Below, piece by piece: positions 1 through 5,232 of a DNA stretch of 5,232 bases. Under the pieces are notes generated by a model that was given only the letters and a program-made list of their open reading frames with translations, had not been told where the DNA came from and did no database searches. This DNA comes from Fidelibacterota bacterium (GTDB taxonomy: Bacteria > Fidelibacterota > Marinisomatia > Marinisomatales > CAZVFT01). How positions within the stretch are numbered: the first letter of the stretch is position 1; every line of letters begins with the position of its first letter. The position numbers and the translations under genes are program-made. The stretch is taken from assembly GCA_014381485.1 (NCBI GenBank), contig JACNLN010000055.1, forward strand, positions 1 to 5,232. The letters are read 5' to 3'.

Positions 1-550
1 CCATTGTTGTTGTCAGATGGTCAAAGTTATTTGGTCCAACAATTGCTGATGGCAATACAGTTACTAAATTCAGATTTAATTTTTCTGCCAACTCCCAAGC
101 CAATTTTTCTGATACAACTTTTGATTTATAATAATCGTTTGAAAAATCATCATTCCAAGTGCTTTCATTCATTGGTGGGTTTTCGTGACTAATAGTTGCA
201 AACGAACTAACATAAACAATTTTTCTGACTTTAAATTCATTAGCAACGTCCAATATATTTCGAGTTATATCCAAATTTGATTGAATAATTTCTTTTTCAG
301 GGTTTTTACTCCAATGTTTAAAAACTGCTGCAACTTGGTATAGAGTATCAACGTTTTTCATTATTTTGCGTAAAGTCTCTTTATCAAGTAAATCGGCATA
401 CACCAAATCAATGTCTAAGCCTTCAAACGGTTTCTTGTTTTTTACATTACGAACACTTGCTCTTACTGTTTCACCATTTTTCAGTAATTCTCTTACAATA
501 TTGTTTCCAAGATGTCCGTTTGCTCCTGTTACTAAATTTATTTTTTTCAT
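1..550 (-). CDS. Extended SDR / NAD-dependent epimerase-dehydratase-like protein, N-terminal part (second cassette)
   Basis: This is a partial gene: 183 codons are present and the C-terminus is beyond the left edge. A Rossmann fold opens at residue 4 with the nucleotide-binding motif TGANGHLG (8-15). An acidic-region strand with D53 follows, as in extended SDRs where an Asp contacts adenine. The strand KIVYVSS (110-116) gives the active-site Ser region. The catalytic YxxxK pair appears as Y140-YKS-K144, followed by a PSAIVGP segment (167-173) typical of the family. The closest subgroup by appearance is the dihydroflavonol-4-reductase-like or sugar-epimerase-like proteins; the substrate cannot be told. 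The start at 550 is supported by AAGGAA 6 nt upstream. The gene begins 37 nt inside the attC/cassette boundary, a usual position for a cassette gene. The coding sequence is AT-rich. Confidence 0.88.
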   Translation of the reverse strand, partial: MKKINLVTGANGHLGNNIVRELLKNGETVRASVRNVKNKKPFEGLDIDLVYADLLDKETLRKIMKNVDTLYQVAAVFKHWSKNPEKEIIQSNLDITRNILDVANEFKVRKIVYVSSFATISHENPPMNESTWNDDFSNDYYKSKVVSEKLAWELAEKLNLNLVTVLPSAIVGPNNFDHLTTTM

Positions 551-556
551 TTATAG

Positions 557-562
557 TTCCTT
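557..562 (-). promoter_or_regulatory. Ribosome binding site of the SDR cassette gene
   Basis: On the minus strand AAGGAA lies 6 nt before the ATG at 550. It sits in an A-rich leader of about 37 nt between the recombination site and the gene. It fixes the start of the SDR gene. No separate promoter is seen between the attC and this gene, so expression probably depends on readthrough from the first cassette. Confidence 0.6.
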
Positions 563-581
563 TTTGTGTTTTATTAATTTG

Positions 582-680
582 CCACAACGTCCGGCGGGTA
601 TCTGAAGTTTGCGAAGCGATAGCGGAGCAAATTTGGGCGAACGAGTGTAACGAAGCGAGCCAGATACCCGCCTGTTATAT
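582..680 (-). other. attC recombination site of the methyltransferase cassette
   Basis: A palindromic site of about 99 bp lies between the two minus-strand genes. Perfect 12-bp arms are at 593-604 and 661-672 (GGCGGGTATCTG and its reverse complement). Outside them are core-like heptamers. At 582-588 the minus strand reads GTTGTGG, the right-hand core where the G|TT cut would fall. At 674-680 it reads ATATAAC, the left-hand core. These follow the GTTRRRY/RYYYAAC pattern only loosely: the GTT and AAC are kept and the rest deviates. The 56-base interior (605-660) could fold partly and contains the direct repeat CGAAGCGA at 612-619 and 651-658. Length, position after a gene's stop codon, and the next gene starting shortly after the site all fit attC. 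The two cores are not complementary to each other, as expected when the right core's last six bases belong to the next cassette. An ordinary intergenic hairpin is the alternative. Confidence 0.75.
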
Positions 681-704
681 GCCATGCCGCACAAATAATA
701 TTAA

Positions 705-1466
705 TTATTTCTCCGCAATGACTAACATTTCAAAATCTTCAGTTGTTAACATATCATTTCTACTATATGCTCCTGATTTTTCTCCATATATATCAATAGT
801 TTTAAAGTTTAGTGATTTTAGCAACCATATTATTTCAGACGGAACATAATATCTCTCATTGCATTGAAGTTCTTTTTTATCACCAAAGTCATCTTCGACA
901 TAGGTGATATTATGATCGCGGAAAGTCATCAAATCGAATGAAATGTTCTCGTATGTTGCATTTCCTTCTTGTGTTTGCGACGCAAGAAAATCCTTTACTG
1001 AATGAAAGAGTGGAAATAAACCGTTCAATGTCGTAAGTATTAACTTTCCTTTTTGTTTTAAAGCTTTTGCAGCGTTCTGGAGTATTTGGTAATTCATCTC
1101 ATCGGTTTCCATAAGTGGAAATGCACCTTCACACAGCATAATAACCAGATCAAATTCTTCTTTGAAGGTCAGGTTTCTTGCATCTGCTTTTTTAAAATCA
1201 ACATTTACCTTTTGCTCTATCGCTTTCTCTTTTGCGCGTTTTAACAGCGAATCTGATAAATCAACTCCCGTTACCGAATATCCACGCTTCGCTAATTCTA
1301 TTGAATGGCGGCCGGTACCACATCCAATATCTAAAATCCTAAGATTTTTGTTATACTCAATTTCATTTTCAATAAAGTCGCACTCTCCGATTGTTCCCTG
1401 CGTAAAACATTCTTTGTCATATTTCATACCATAGTTTTCAAATAGGGTTTCATACCATTGTTTCAT
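705..1466 (-). CDS. Class I SAM-dependent methyltransferase (first cassette)
   Basis: A 253-residue soluble protein of the small class I (Rossmann-like) methyltransferase group. Motif I is clear at residues 44-53 (ILDIGCGTGR), the glycine-rich loop that binds S-adenosylmethionine. The acidic ribose-binding residue is D69 in VTGVDLS (65-71). D95 in KADARNL matches the adenine-contact position, and motif IV is FDLVIML (105-111). A KGKLILTT strand (139-146) closes the core. The methyl acceptor is unknown; the C-terminal half (about 150-253) holds the less conserved substrate region. The start at 1466 is chosen over a longer in-frame ATG at 1568 because AGGAGG lies 7 nt upstream and because the conserved domain begins from there. 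The longer form would read through the candidate attI. The gene ends 25 nt before the attC, so gene plus attC make one compact cassette next to the integrase. Confidence 0.9.
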   Translation of the reverse strand: MKQWYETLFENYGMKYDKECFTQGTIGECDFIENEIEYNKNLRILDIGCGTGRHSIELAKRGYSVTGVDLSDSLLKRAKEKAIEQKVNVDFKKADARNLTFKEEFDLVIMLCEGAFPLMETDEMNYQILQNAAKALKQKGKLILTTLNGLFPLFHSVKDFLASQTQEGNATYENISFDLMTFRDHNITYVEDDFGDKKELQCNERYYVPSEIIWLLKSLNFKTIDIYGEKSGAYSRNDMLTTEDFEMLVIAEK

Positions 1467-1473
1467 AATTATT

Positions 1474-1479
1474 CCTCCT
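1474..1479 (-). promoter_or_regulatory. Strong ribosome binding site of the methyltransferase gene
   Basis: The minus strand carries a perfect AGGAGG 7 nt before the ATG at 1466. It decides the methyltransferase start and contrasts with the absence of any such signal before the integrase remnant and ygfK. Confidence 0.85.
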
Positions 1480-1483
1480 TTTT

Positions 1484-1566
1484 TGCGGCATTGCATCTCG
1501 ATAAACCCAATATTGCGTTTAGCGGGTTTACTGTTTAACTTATTACTACGTTTTAACCGTATCCTC
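1484..1566. other. Candidate attI / first-cassette junction region
   Basis: The 100-bp gap between the methyltransferase start and the integrase start is where attI and the integrase promoter should lie. Two possible crossover points are visible on the minus strand. One is a perfect GTTRRRY heptamer, GTTAAAC, at 1539-1533. The other is GTTTATC at 1506-1500, directly followed by bases complementary to the far end of this cassette's attC (1484-1495 with 680-691, 11 of 12). The second has the better pairing logic, the first the better core. A 7-bp inverted repeat (1502-1508 and 1524-1530) spans the region. Which one is used cannot be settled by eye. No convincing promoter was seen for the integrase. 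Confidence 0.5.
1502..1530. repeat. Perfect 7-bp inverted repeat between integrase and first cassette
   Basis: TAAACCC at 1502-1508 and GGGTTTA at 1524-1530 are exact reverse complements with a 15-base spacer. Position and size would suit an operator for a dimeric regulator, an integrase-binding pair in attI, or a small hairpin in the leader. No poly-T tract follows, so it does not look like a terminator. Confidence 0.6.
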
Positions 1567-1694
1567 ATGCAAAAAACTCAGTTGATCAATATCGCTCGCC
1601 GTAAGCTATCAATTCGCAATTACAGTCCCCGGACTATTAATTCTTACATTTCTGCAATTCGTCATTTTTCAGATTGGCTTCTCCAAAACCAACT

Positions 1695-1725
1695 CAAAAC
1701 TATAACAAACGACAGTCTCGAACAA
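1695..1725 (-). promoter_or_regulatory. Weak candidate cassette promoter (Pc) inside the integrase remnant
   Basis: Cassette promoters often lie inside intI and point toward the array. On the minus strand, TAGTTTTG (1702-1695) fits the Bacteroidota -7 pattern TAnnTTTG, and a TTG (1725-1723) lies 20 bases upstream at about the -33 place. Read as a sigma-70 promoter, the same stretch gives TTGTTC, a short 15-base spacer and TATAGT. The match depends on the host phylum, which is unknown, and such matches arise by chance in AT-rich DNA. Confidence 0.22.
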
Positions 1726-1799
1726 TATCTTTATCATCTTAAGCAGCGAGAACACCACTCTATTTCCTCTATGAGACAGGTCGTTGCAACAACACAATC

Positions 1800-1806
1800 A
1801 TGTTAG
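1800..1806 (+). promoter_or_regulatory. Start/stop overlap ATGTTAG joining integrase remnant and ygfK
   Basis: The ATG of ygfK (1800-1802) and the TAG of the integrase remnant (1804-1806) lie within seven bases in different frames. Nothing resembling a Shine-Dalgarno sequence occurs in the 15 bases before the ATG. Translation of ygfK could therefore rely on ribosomes finishing the remnant. Alternative in-frame ATGs at 1821 and 1836 also lack a clear binding site. Confidence 0.5.
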
Positions 1807-4800
1807 ATAAGCTTTACCCCATGGATCTTCGGCACATGCTGGCGTGGATTCTGGAAGAGGAAAAACACGAAACTGTTTTTGGCATCCATGAAGATTTATT
1901 TTTTCATCCGAAAACGGATGATCTGTTCCGAACAACCCGCTACGGACAGCAACTGGAAACGCCCATCGGAGTTGCTGCTGGTCCTCATACACAGATGGCG
2001 CAGAATATTGTGCTGTCATGGCTCATGGGGGCACGCTACATCGAACTTAAGACTGTTCAGACATTGGATGAATTGGACGTATCCAAACCGTGCATTGACA
2101 TGGAGGACGAAGGCTACAACTGTGAATGGTCTCAAGAGTTAAAACTACGCCAATCTCTCGATGAATACCTGAACGCCTGGATTATTATCCATGTTCTGAA
2201 GGACAATTTTGGCTGGGGCGAAGAAGGTGAACTGGGCGTAATTTTCAATATGAGCACCGGGTATGATCTGGCTGGAATTCTGAAACCTAATGTTCAACAG
2301 TTTCTGGACAAGATGGAGAACTGTCAGCCGGAGCTGGATAAAAAACTTGAATCTATTTCAGATCTTTATCCTCGAGTGAAGGAGTTGGGAATACTATCCC
2401 AGATTTCCAATAATCTTACACTGTCCACCATGCACGGCTGCCCTGCCAACGAAATCGAGAGTATCGGGCAGTATCTGATTGTGGAAAGGAATTATCATAT
2501 CACTATCAAGCTGAACCCCACCCTGCTGGGAGCTGATCGCGTCCGTGAGATATTGCACGACCAGCTAAGATACAATGATGTGGTGATTCCAGATGAAGCG
2601 TTTGAGCACGATCTGAAATACCTCGATGCCCTTAATCTCATTCGCAATCTGCAGGAGAGTGCAGATCAGCACAGCGTGGAGTTCGGGATCAAGCTCACTA
2701 ATACTCTCGAGGTGAAGAACCATAAATCTGTCTTCCCTGCTCGGGAGAAGATGATGTATCTCAGCGGTCGCGCGCTGCATCCTATCAGCATCAATCTGGC
2801 GGCACGCCTGCAGGGAGATTTTGGAGGCAAGTTGGATATCTCATTCTGTGCCGGGGTGGATGTGTTCAACGTGACAGATGTGCTGGCGACGAACATGAAA
2901 CCTGTTACCGTCTGTACCGATATCCTGAAGCCGGGCGGCTATCTCCGGTTGGCTCAGTACTTGGATGAAATCAACTCCCGATTCGCTACCGCAAAAACAT
3001 CCTCAATTGAAGAGTTTATTCTGAACATAAACGGAAGTGAAAAAGAGGTAACTGCTGCAGCACTGAGTAATTTGCAACGTTATGCAAAGGATGTGTTAAG
3101 CAACAGTGCCTACATCAAGGGTGAAAGTCTATTTGAGAACATCAAGACTGACCGAGAACTGACGGCATTCGATTGCGTAAGAGCGCCATGCATCGAGAAT
3201 TGTGCCATACAACAGGATATCCCCGATTACCTGTATCAAATGGCTCAAGGAGACTTTGACAAAGCATATAAGACCATCATCCGCACCAACCCTTTCCCCG
3301 GCGTAACGGGCTTTATTTGTGATCATCTGTGTCAGCTCAAATGCATGCGGAATAATCTCGACAGCACACTTCTCATTAGGGAAATCAAACGGTTTGTTAT
3401 GAAACACAGTGGAGAGACAAAACTGAAACCGGCACCATCCAACGGGATGAAAGTGGCGGTACTCGGAGCTGGACCTTCCGGGCTGTCCTGTGCTTACTTT
3501 TTAGCTCTGGATGGCTTCGAAGTTCATATCTATGAGGCAAGGCAGTTCTCTGGCGGTATGGTCTCCGCTGCAATTCCAGTTTTCCGTTTGACCGAGGATG
3601 CCATTCGGAATGATCTTGATTTGGTAAAATCTGTTGGGGTGCAGATTCATTATGGCGTTGAGGTGGATAGTAATCTCTTCGCAGAATTGAGGAAGGAGTT
3701 TGATTACATCTATCTGGCTGTCGGTGCTCAAAAAAATAAGAAGCTCAACATAAAAGGAGAGGAACTACCTAACGTCATCGAGCCGCTGACATTTCTTTCC
3801 CGTGTGCGCCGAGGTGAGGAAGCTGAAATCGGTAGAAGGGTAGCCGTCATCGGCGGCGGGAATACAGCCATAGATGCCGCCCGCACCACCCGGCGGTTGG
3901 GGTTTGAGGGGACAATCCTATATCGCAGAACCATAAAGGAAATGCCAGCTGACATGGAAGAAGTGATAGCCGCGATTGAAGAGGGCATTGTACTGGAAGA
4001 ATTGACTGCACCTGAGCGGATTCTACCGGGAACGAACGGAAGTGTCATTCTTGTCAGTTCCAAGATGAAGCTTGGTGAGCCGGATGAGAGCGGCAGACCT
4101 CGCCCGGAGAAGATTGACGGTTCAGAGTTTGAACTGGAATTTGAATCCATAATTCCCGCTATCGGGCAAGATATAGCGTTAGATTTTATATCTACAGAGG
4201 AGTTGGAGGTGAATCCCGTAACAGGTGAAACAAAGGTGTCAAATGTCTATGCTGGCGGTGACGCTGTCAGAGGGGCTTCCTCGGTCATCAATGCTGTTGG
4301 TGATGGGCGGAGAGCGGCAAAGCAGATTGCACTAGCGGTGGGAATTCATAACGGCAGTTCTAAAAAACTGTCAAGGCAAAAACAGACTAAAGAGCAATAC
4401 CAGAAGAAACTGGCTATGCGGAAGTTCGGCATGAACACTCCTCATCTTAAAGCAGATCAGAGAACCGGTTTCGATCTGGTGAGCCGGACTCTCACGGATG
4501 AAGAGGCTATTGAAGAAGCTGGTCGCTGCCTGTATTGCGATGAGAGGTGCGATATCTGTGTGACTGTCTGCCCGAACTTGGCGAACTTCTCCTACAAGGT
4601 ATCACCGAGAGACTATCCTGTCCAGATCACAAAGAAAACTGATGGTGGATTTTCAGTCGAACAGGTTGACATAATGAAGATCGAGCAGGAACCTCAAATC
4701 CTCAACATTGGCGACTTCTGTAACGAATGTGGGAATTGCACTACCTTCTGTCCCACAGCCGGTGCTCCCTATATGGAAAAGCCCCGGTTCTTCCTCACTC

Positions 4801-5075
4801 AGGAGACATTCGATGCTGAAGAGTGCGGATATTTCCTTAAGGATGATGCGCTCTATTTCAAATCTGCTGAAAGAAATGAGTCAGTCGAGTTATCAGAAGC
4901 CGAATATGTCTACAAGACTGAATCCTCAGAAGTACTGATTGATCGATCAGATCTTTCAGTAAAAGATGTTACTTTCACCAATGGCACAAGTCAGGTTTCC
5001 CTTGAACATGCGATGGAGATGATATTTCTTCTGGAAAATCTTAATAAGCTGCCCATATTCAGTCAGGAGGGATGA
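1800..5075 (+). CDS. ygfK: YgfK-type iron-sulfur flavoprotein oxidoreductase (putative selenate reductase subunit)
   Basis: A complete 1091-residue protein colinear with Escherichia coli YgfK, which has about 1030 residues. Residues 50-390 form a PreA/dihydroorotate-dehydrogenase-like FMN barrel (IGVAAGPHTQMAQNI 56-70, STMHGCP 209-215, TDILKPGGYLRL 373-384). Residues 455-520 are the GltD-type helical Fe-S domain (C459, C464, C468; C507, C511, C515). An FAD fold starts at VAVLGAGPSG (552-561) and an NAD(P) fold at VAVIGGGNTAIDAAR (681-695). FAD contact continues at the YAGGDAVRGASSV segment (817-829). The C-terminal ferredoxin-like part carries C910, C913, C917, C920, C924 and C974, C977, C980, C984. 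It should move electrons from NAD(P)H through FAD and Fe-S centres to the FMN barrel, in the cytoplasm. E. coli YgfK is linked to selenate reduction and to molybdenum-hydroxylase/purine clusters; the true substrate is unsettled. None of the usual partners (ssnA, xdhD, ygfM) is in the window. ATG 1800 is chosen because similarity begins by residue 3, but no Shine-Dalgarno precedes it. Confidence 0.93.
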   Translation: MLDKLYPMDLRHMLAWILEEEKHETVFGIHEDLFFHPKTDDLFRTTRYGQQLETPIGVAAGPHTQMAQNIVLSWLMGARYIELKTVQTLDELDVSKPCIDMEDEGYNCEWSQELKLRQSLDEYLNAWIIIHVLKDNFGWGEEGELGVIFNMSTGYDLAGILKPNVQQFLDKMENCQPELDKKLESISDLYPRVKELGILSQISNNLTLSTMHGCPANEIESIGQYLIVERNYHITIKLNPTLLGADRVREILHDQLRYNDVVIPDEAFEHDLKYLDALNLIRNLQESADQHSVEFGIKLTNTLEVKNHKSVFPAREKMMYLSGRALHPISINLAARLQGDFGGKLDISFCAGVDVFNVTDVLATNMKPVTVCTDILKPGGYLRLAQYLDEINSRFATAKTSSIEEFILNINGSEKEVTAAALSNLQRYAKDVLSNSAYIKGESLFENIKTDRELTAFDCVRAPCIENCAIQQDIPDYLYQMAQGDFDKAYKTIIRTNPFPGVTGFICDHLCQLKCMRNNLDSTLLIREIKRFVMKHSGETKLKPAPSNGMKVAVLGAGPSGLSCAYFLALDGFEVHIYEARQFSGGMVSAAIPVFRLTEDAIRNDLDLVKSVGVQIHYGVEVDSNLFAELRKEFDYIYLAVGAQKNKKLNIKGEELPNVIEPLTFLSRVRRGEEAEIGRRVAVIGGGNTAIDAARTTRRLGFEGTILYRRTIKEMPADMEEVIAAIEEGIVLEELTAPERILPGTNGSVILVSSKMKLGEPDESGRPRPEKIDGSEFELEFESIIPAIGQDIALDFISTEELEVNPVTGETKVSNVYAGGDAVRGASSVINAVGDGRRAAKQIALAVGIHNGSSKKLSRQKQTKEQYQKKLAMRKFGMNTPHLKADQRTGFDLVSRTLTDEEAIEEAGRCLYCDERCDICVTVCPNLANFSYKVSPRDYPVQITKKTDGGFSVEQVDIMKIEQEPQILNIGDFCNECGNCTTFCPTAGAPYMEKPRFFLTQETFDAEECGYFLKDDALYFKSAERNESVELSEAEYVYKTESSEVLIDRSDLSVKDVTFTNGTSQVSLEHAMEMIFLLENLNKLPIFSQEG
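5065..5070 (+). promoter_or_regulatory. AGGAGG at the very end of ygfK, without a well-placed start codon
   Basis: A perfect AGGAGG ends five bases before the last base of the ygfK stop codon. The only nearby ATG (5072) is just one base away, too close for normal use; the next in-frame ATG (5096) is 25 bases away. It may simply encode the final Gln-Glu-Gly, or mark translation of a following gene whose start I cannot place. Confidence 0.3.
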
Positions 5076-5232
5076 ATCCACTTCGAGAAAGTAAAATGTG
5101 CATACGCATGACCTTCTATCGCGGTGGTTCGTCACGAGATCACATCCTCTTGCGGAGGGCAGGTCCTGAATTACAGACTGGACAAACAGTGGTGTCAGCG
5201 ATGTACAAGAGAAGTTTCGTAACCCAGTCCTT
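5076..5232. other. 3' tail with no supported gene
   Basis: A + strand frame from ATG 5072 stays open to the window edge (53 codons), but the product is basic, matches no family I know and has a badly spaced ribosome binding site. A + strand frame ending at a TAA near 5219-5221 carries a CxxC pair without a good start. On the minus strand one frame is open throughout and another has a short CPVC stretch. None is convincing. No terminator-like hairpin with a T tract was seen after ygfK, and the usual next gene ssnA is not recognisable. Confidence 0.35.

Larger units (their letters stand above)
1..1799. mobile_element. Integron end: truncated integrase, candidate attI and two gene cassettes
   Basis: The arrangement is the classical integron one. 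An integrase gene fragment reads rightward from 1567. Two independent genes read leftward away from it, and an attC-like palindromic site lies between them at 582-680. The left limit lies outside the window, so the array may be longer. The right limit is where integrase similarity stops, at about 1790-1799. The first cassette would run from the candidate attI junction (1505/1506 or 1538/1539) to 588. The second would begin at 587 and run off the left edge. The parts are visible in the sequence. That they form an integron is inferred from their arrangement, because the integrase is only a fragment and attI has no universal consensus. Confidence 0.72.
1567..1806 (+). pseudogene. intI: Truncated integron-type tyrosine recombinase (integrase), N-terminal domain only
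   Basis: The reading frame encodes 79 residues. They match the N-terminal SAM-like, core-DNA-binding domain of tyrosine recombinases: a first helix, then the RNYSPRTINSYISAIRHFSDWL stretch (17-38, with the typical Y-S-P-R-T turn), then a helix around LEQYLYHL (51-58), and the start of the last helix (SSMRQVVAT, 67-75). Similarity then stops, and four unrelated residues precede a TAG. Full-length integron integrases have roughly 320-340 residues, so the whole catalytic domain with its Arg-His-Arg-Tyr set is missing and the product cannot recombine DNA. Calling it IntI rather than XerC/D-like rests on context: cassettes and an attC read away from it. The ATG at 1567 has no Shine-Dalgarno; an in-frame ATG at 1483 exists but would overlap the candidate attI. 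The 3' end overlaps the ygfK start. Confidence 0.75.

Noticed and set aside
605..660. A CRISPR-like or tandem repeat suggested by the repeated CGAAGCGA.
   Set aside because: There are only two short copies, both inside the loop of the attC-like palindrome, with no spacer array.
366..849. Two + strand open frames (366-605 and 457-849) over the SDR gene, attC and methyltransferase end.
   Set aside because: They run antisense to well-supported minus-strand genes, cross the palindromic site, and show no family features.
1483..1566. N-terminal extension of the integrase remnant to the ATG at 1483.
   Set aside because: It would be encoded by the cassette end and the candidate attI. Recombinase similarity fits a start at 1567.
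1467..1568. N-terminal extension of the methyltransferase to the ATG at 1568.
   Set aside because: The added residues are basic and low-complexity and would be encoded by the candidate attI. AGGAGG clearly marks the start at 1466.
3728..4150. A 140-codon antisense frame inside ygfK.
   Set aside because: It is serine- and proline-rich, opposite a conserved FAD/NAD domain, and is a typical shadow of a coding strand.
4708..4938. A short + strand frame overlapping the C-terminal Fe-S domain of ygfK.
   Set aside because: It is an out-of-frame shadow of the cysteine-rich region with no start signal.
5072..5232. An open frame starting at ATG 5072 after AGGAGG.
   Set aside because: Only one base separates the ribosome binding motif from the ATG, the product is unfamiliar, and other frames are just as open over this short length.

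Overview
The window is bacterial and splits into two compositionally different halves that meet at about position 1790-1800. The left part (1 to about 1800) is AT-rich: for example, 16 of 60 bases are G or C at 241-300. It reads as the end of an integron. It holds the 5' fragment of an integron-type tyrosine recombinase gene on the + strand, a short intergenic region where attI would lie, and two genes in cassette-like layout on the - strand that read away from the integrase. The right part (1800-5075) has more even composition (29 of 60 at 2401-2460). It is one large gene for a YgfK-type multidomain iron-sulfur flavoprotein. The host cannot be named from this sequence. Integron, cassettes and YgfK together suit an environmental or gut anaerobe, but that is inference.

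Layout from left to right: (1) The N-terminal 183 residues of an extended short-chain dehydrogenase/epimerase-like protein (- strand), cut by the window edge. (2) A roughly 100-bp attC-like recombination site (582-680) with perfect 12-bp arms. (3) A complete SAM-dependent methyltransferase gene (- strand, 1466 to 705) with a strong ribosome binding site. (4) The intergenic candidate attI region (about 1467-1566), containing a 7-bp inverted repeat and a GTTRRRY core. (5) An integrase remnant (+ strand, 1567-1806) that keeps only the N-terminal SAM-like domain. (6) ygfK (1800-5075), whose ATG overlaps the stop codon of the integrase remnant. (7) A 157-base tail with no gene I can support.

The cassette genes and ygfK do not obviously work together. 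The left part is a capture platform that carries accessory enzymes. YgfK is a redox enzyme of purine, molybdenum-hydroxylase or selenate-linked metabolism. The point of most interest is the junction. The integrase loses its catalytic domain within a few bases of the ygfK start, and ygfK has no Shine-Dalgarno sequence of its own. Either a real deletion has put ygfK under the integrase's expression signals, or the contig is a chimera. I see no convincing wholly new system here.
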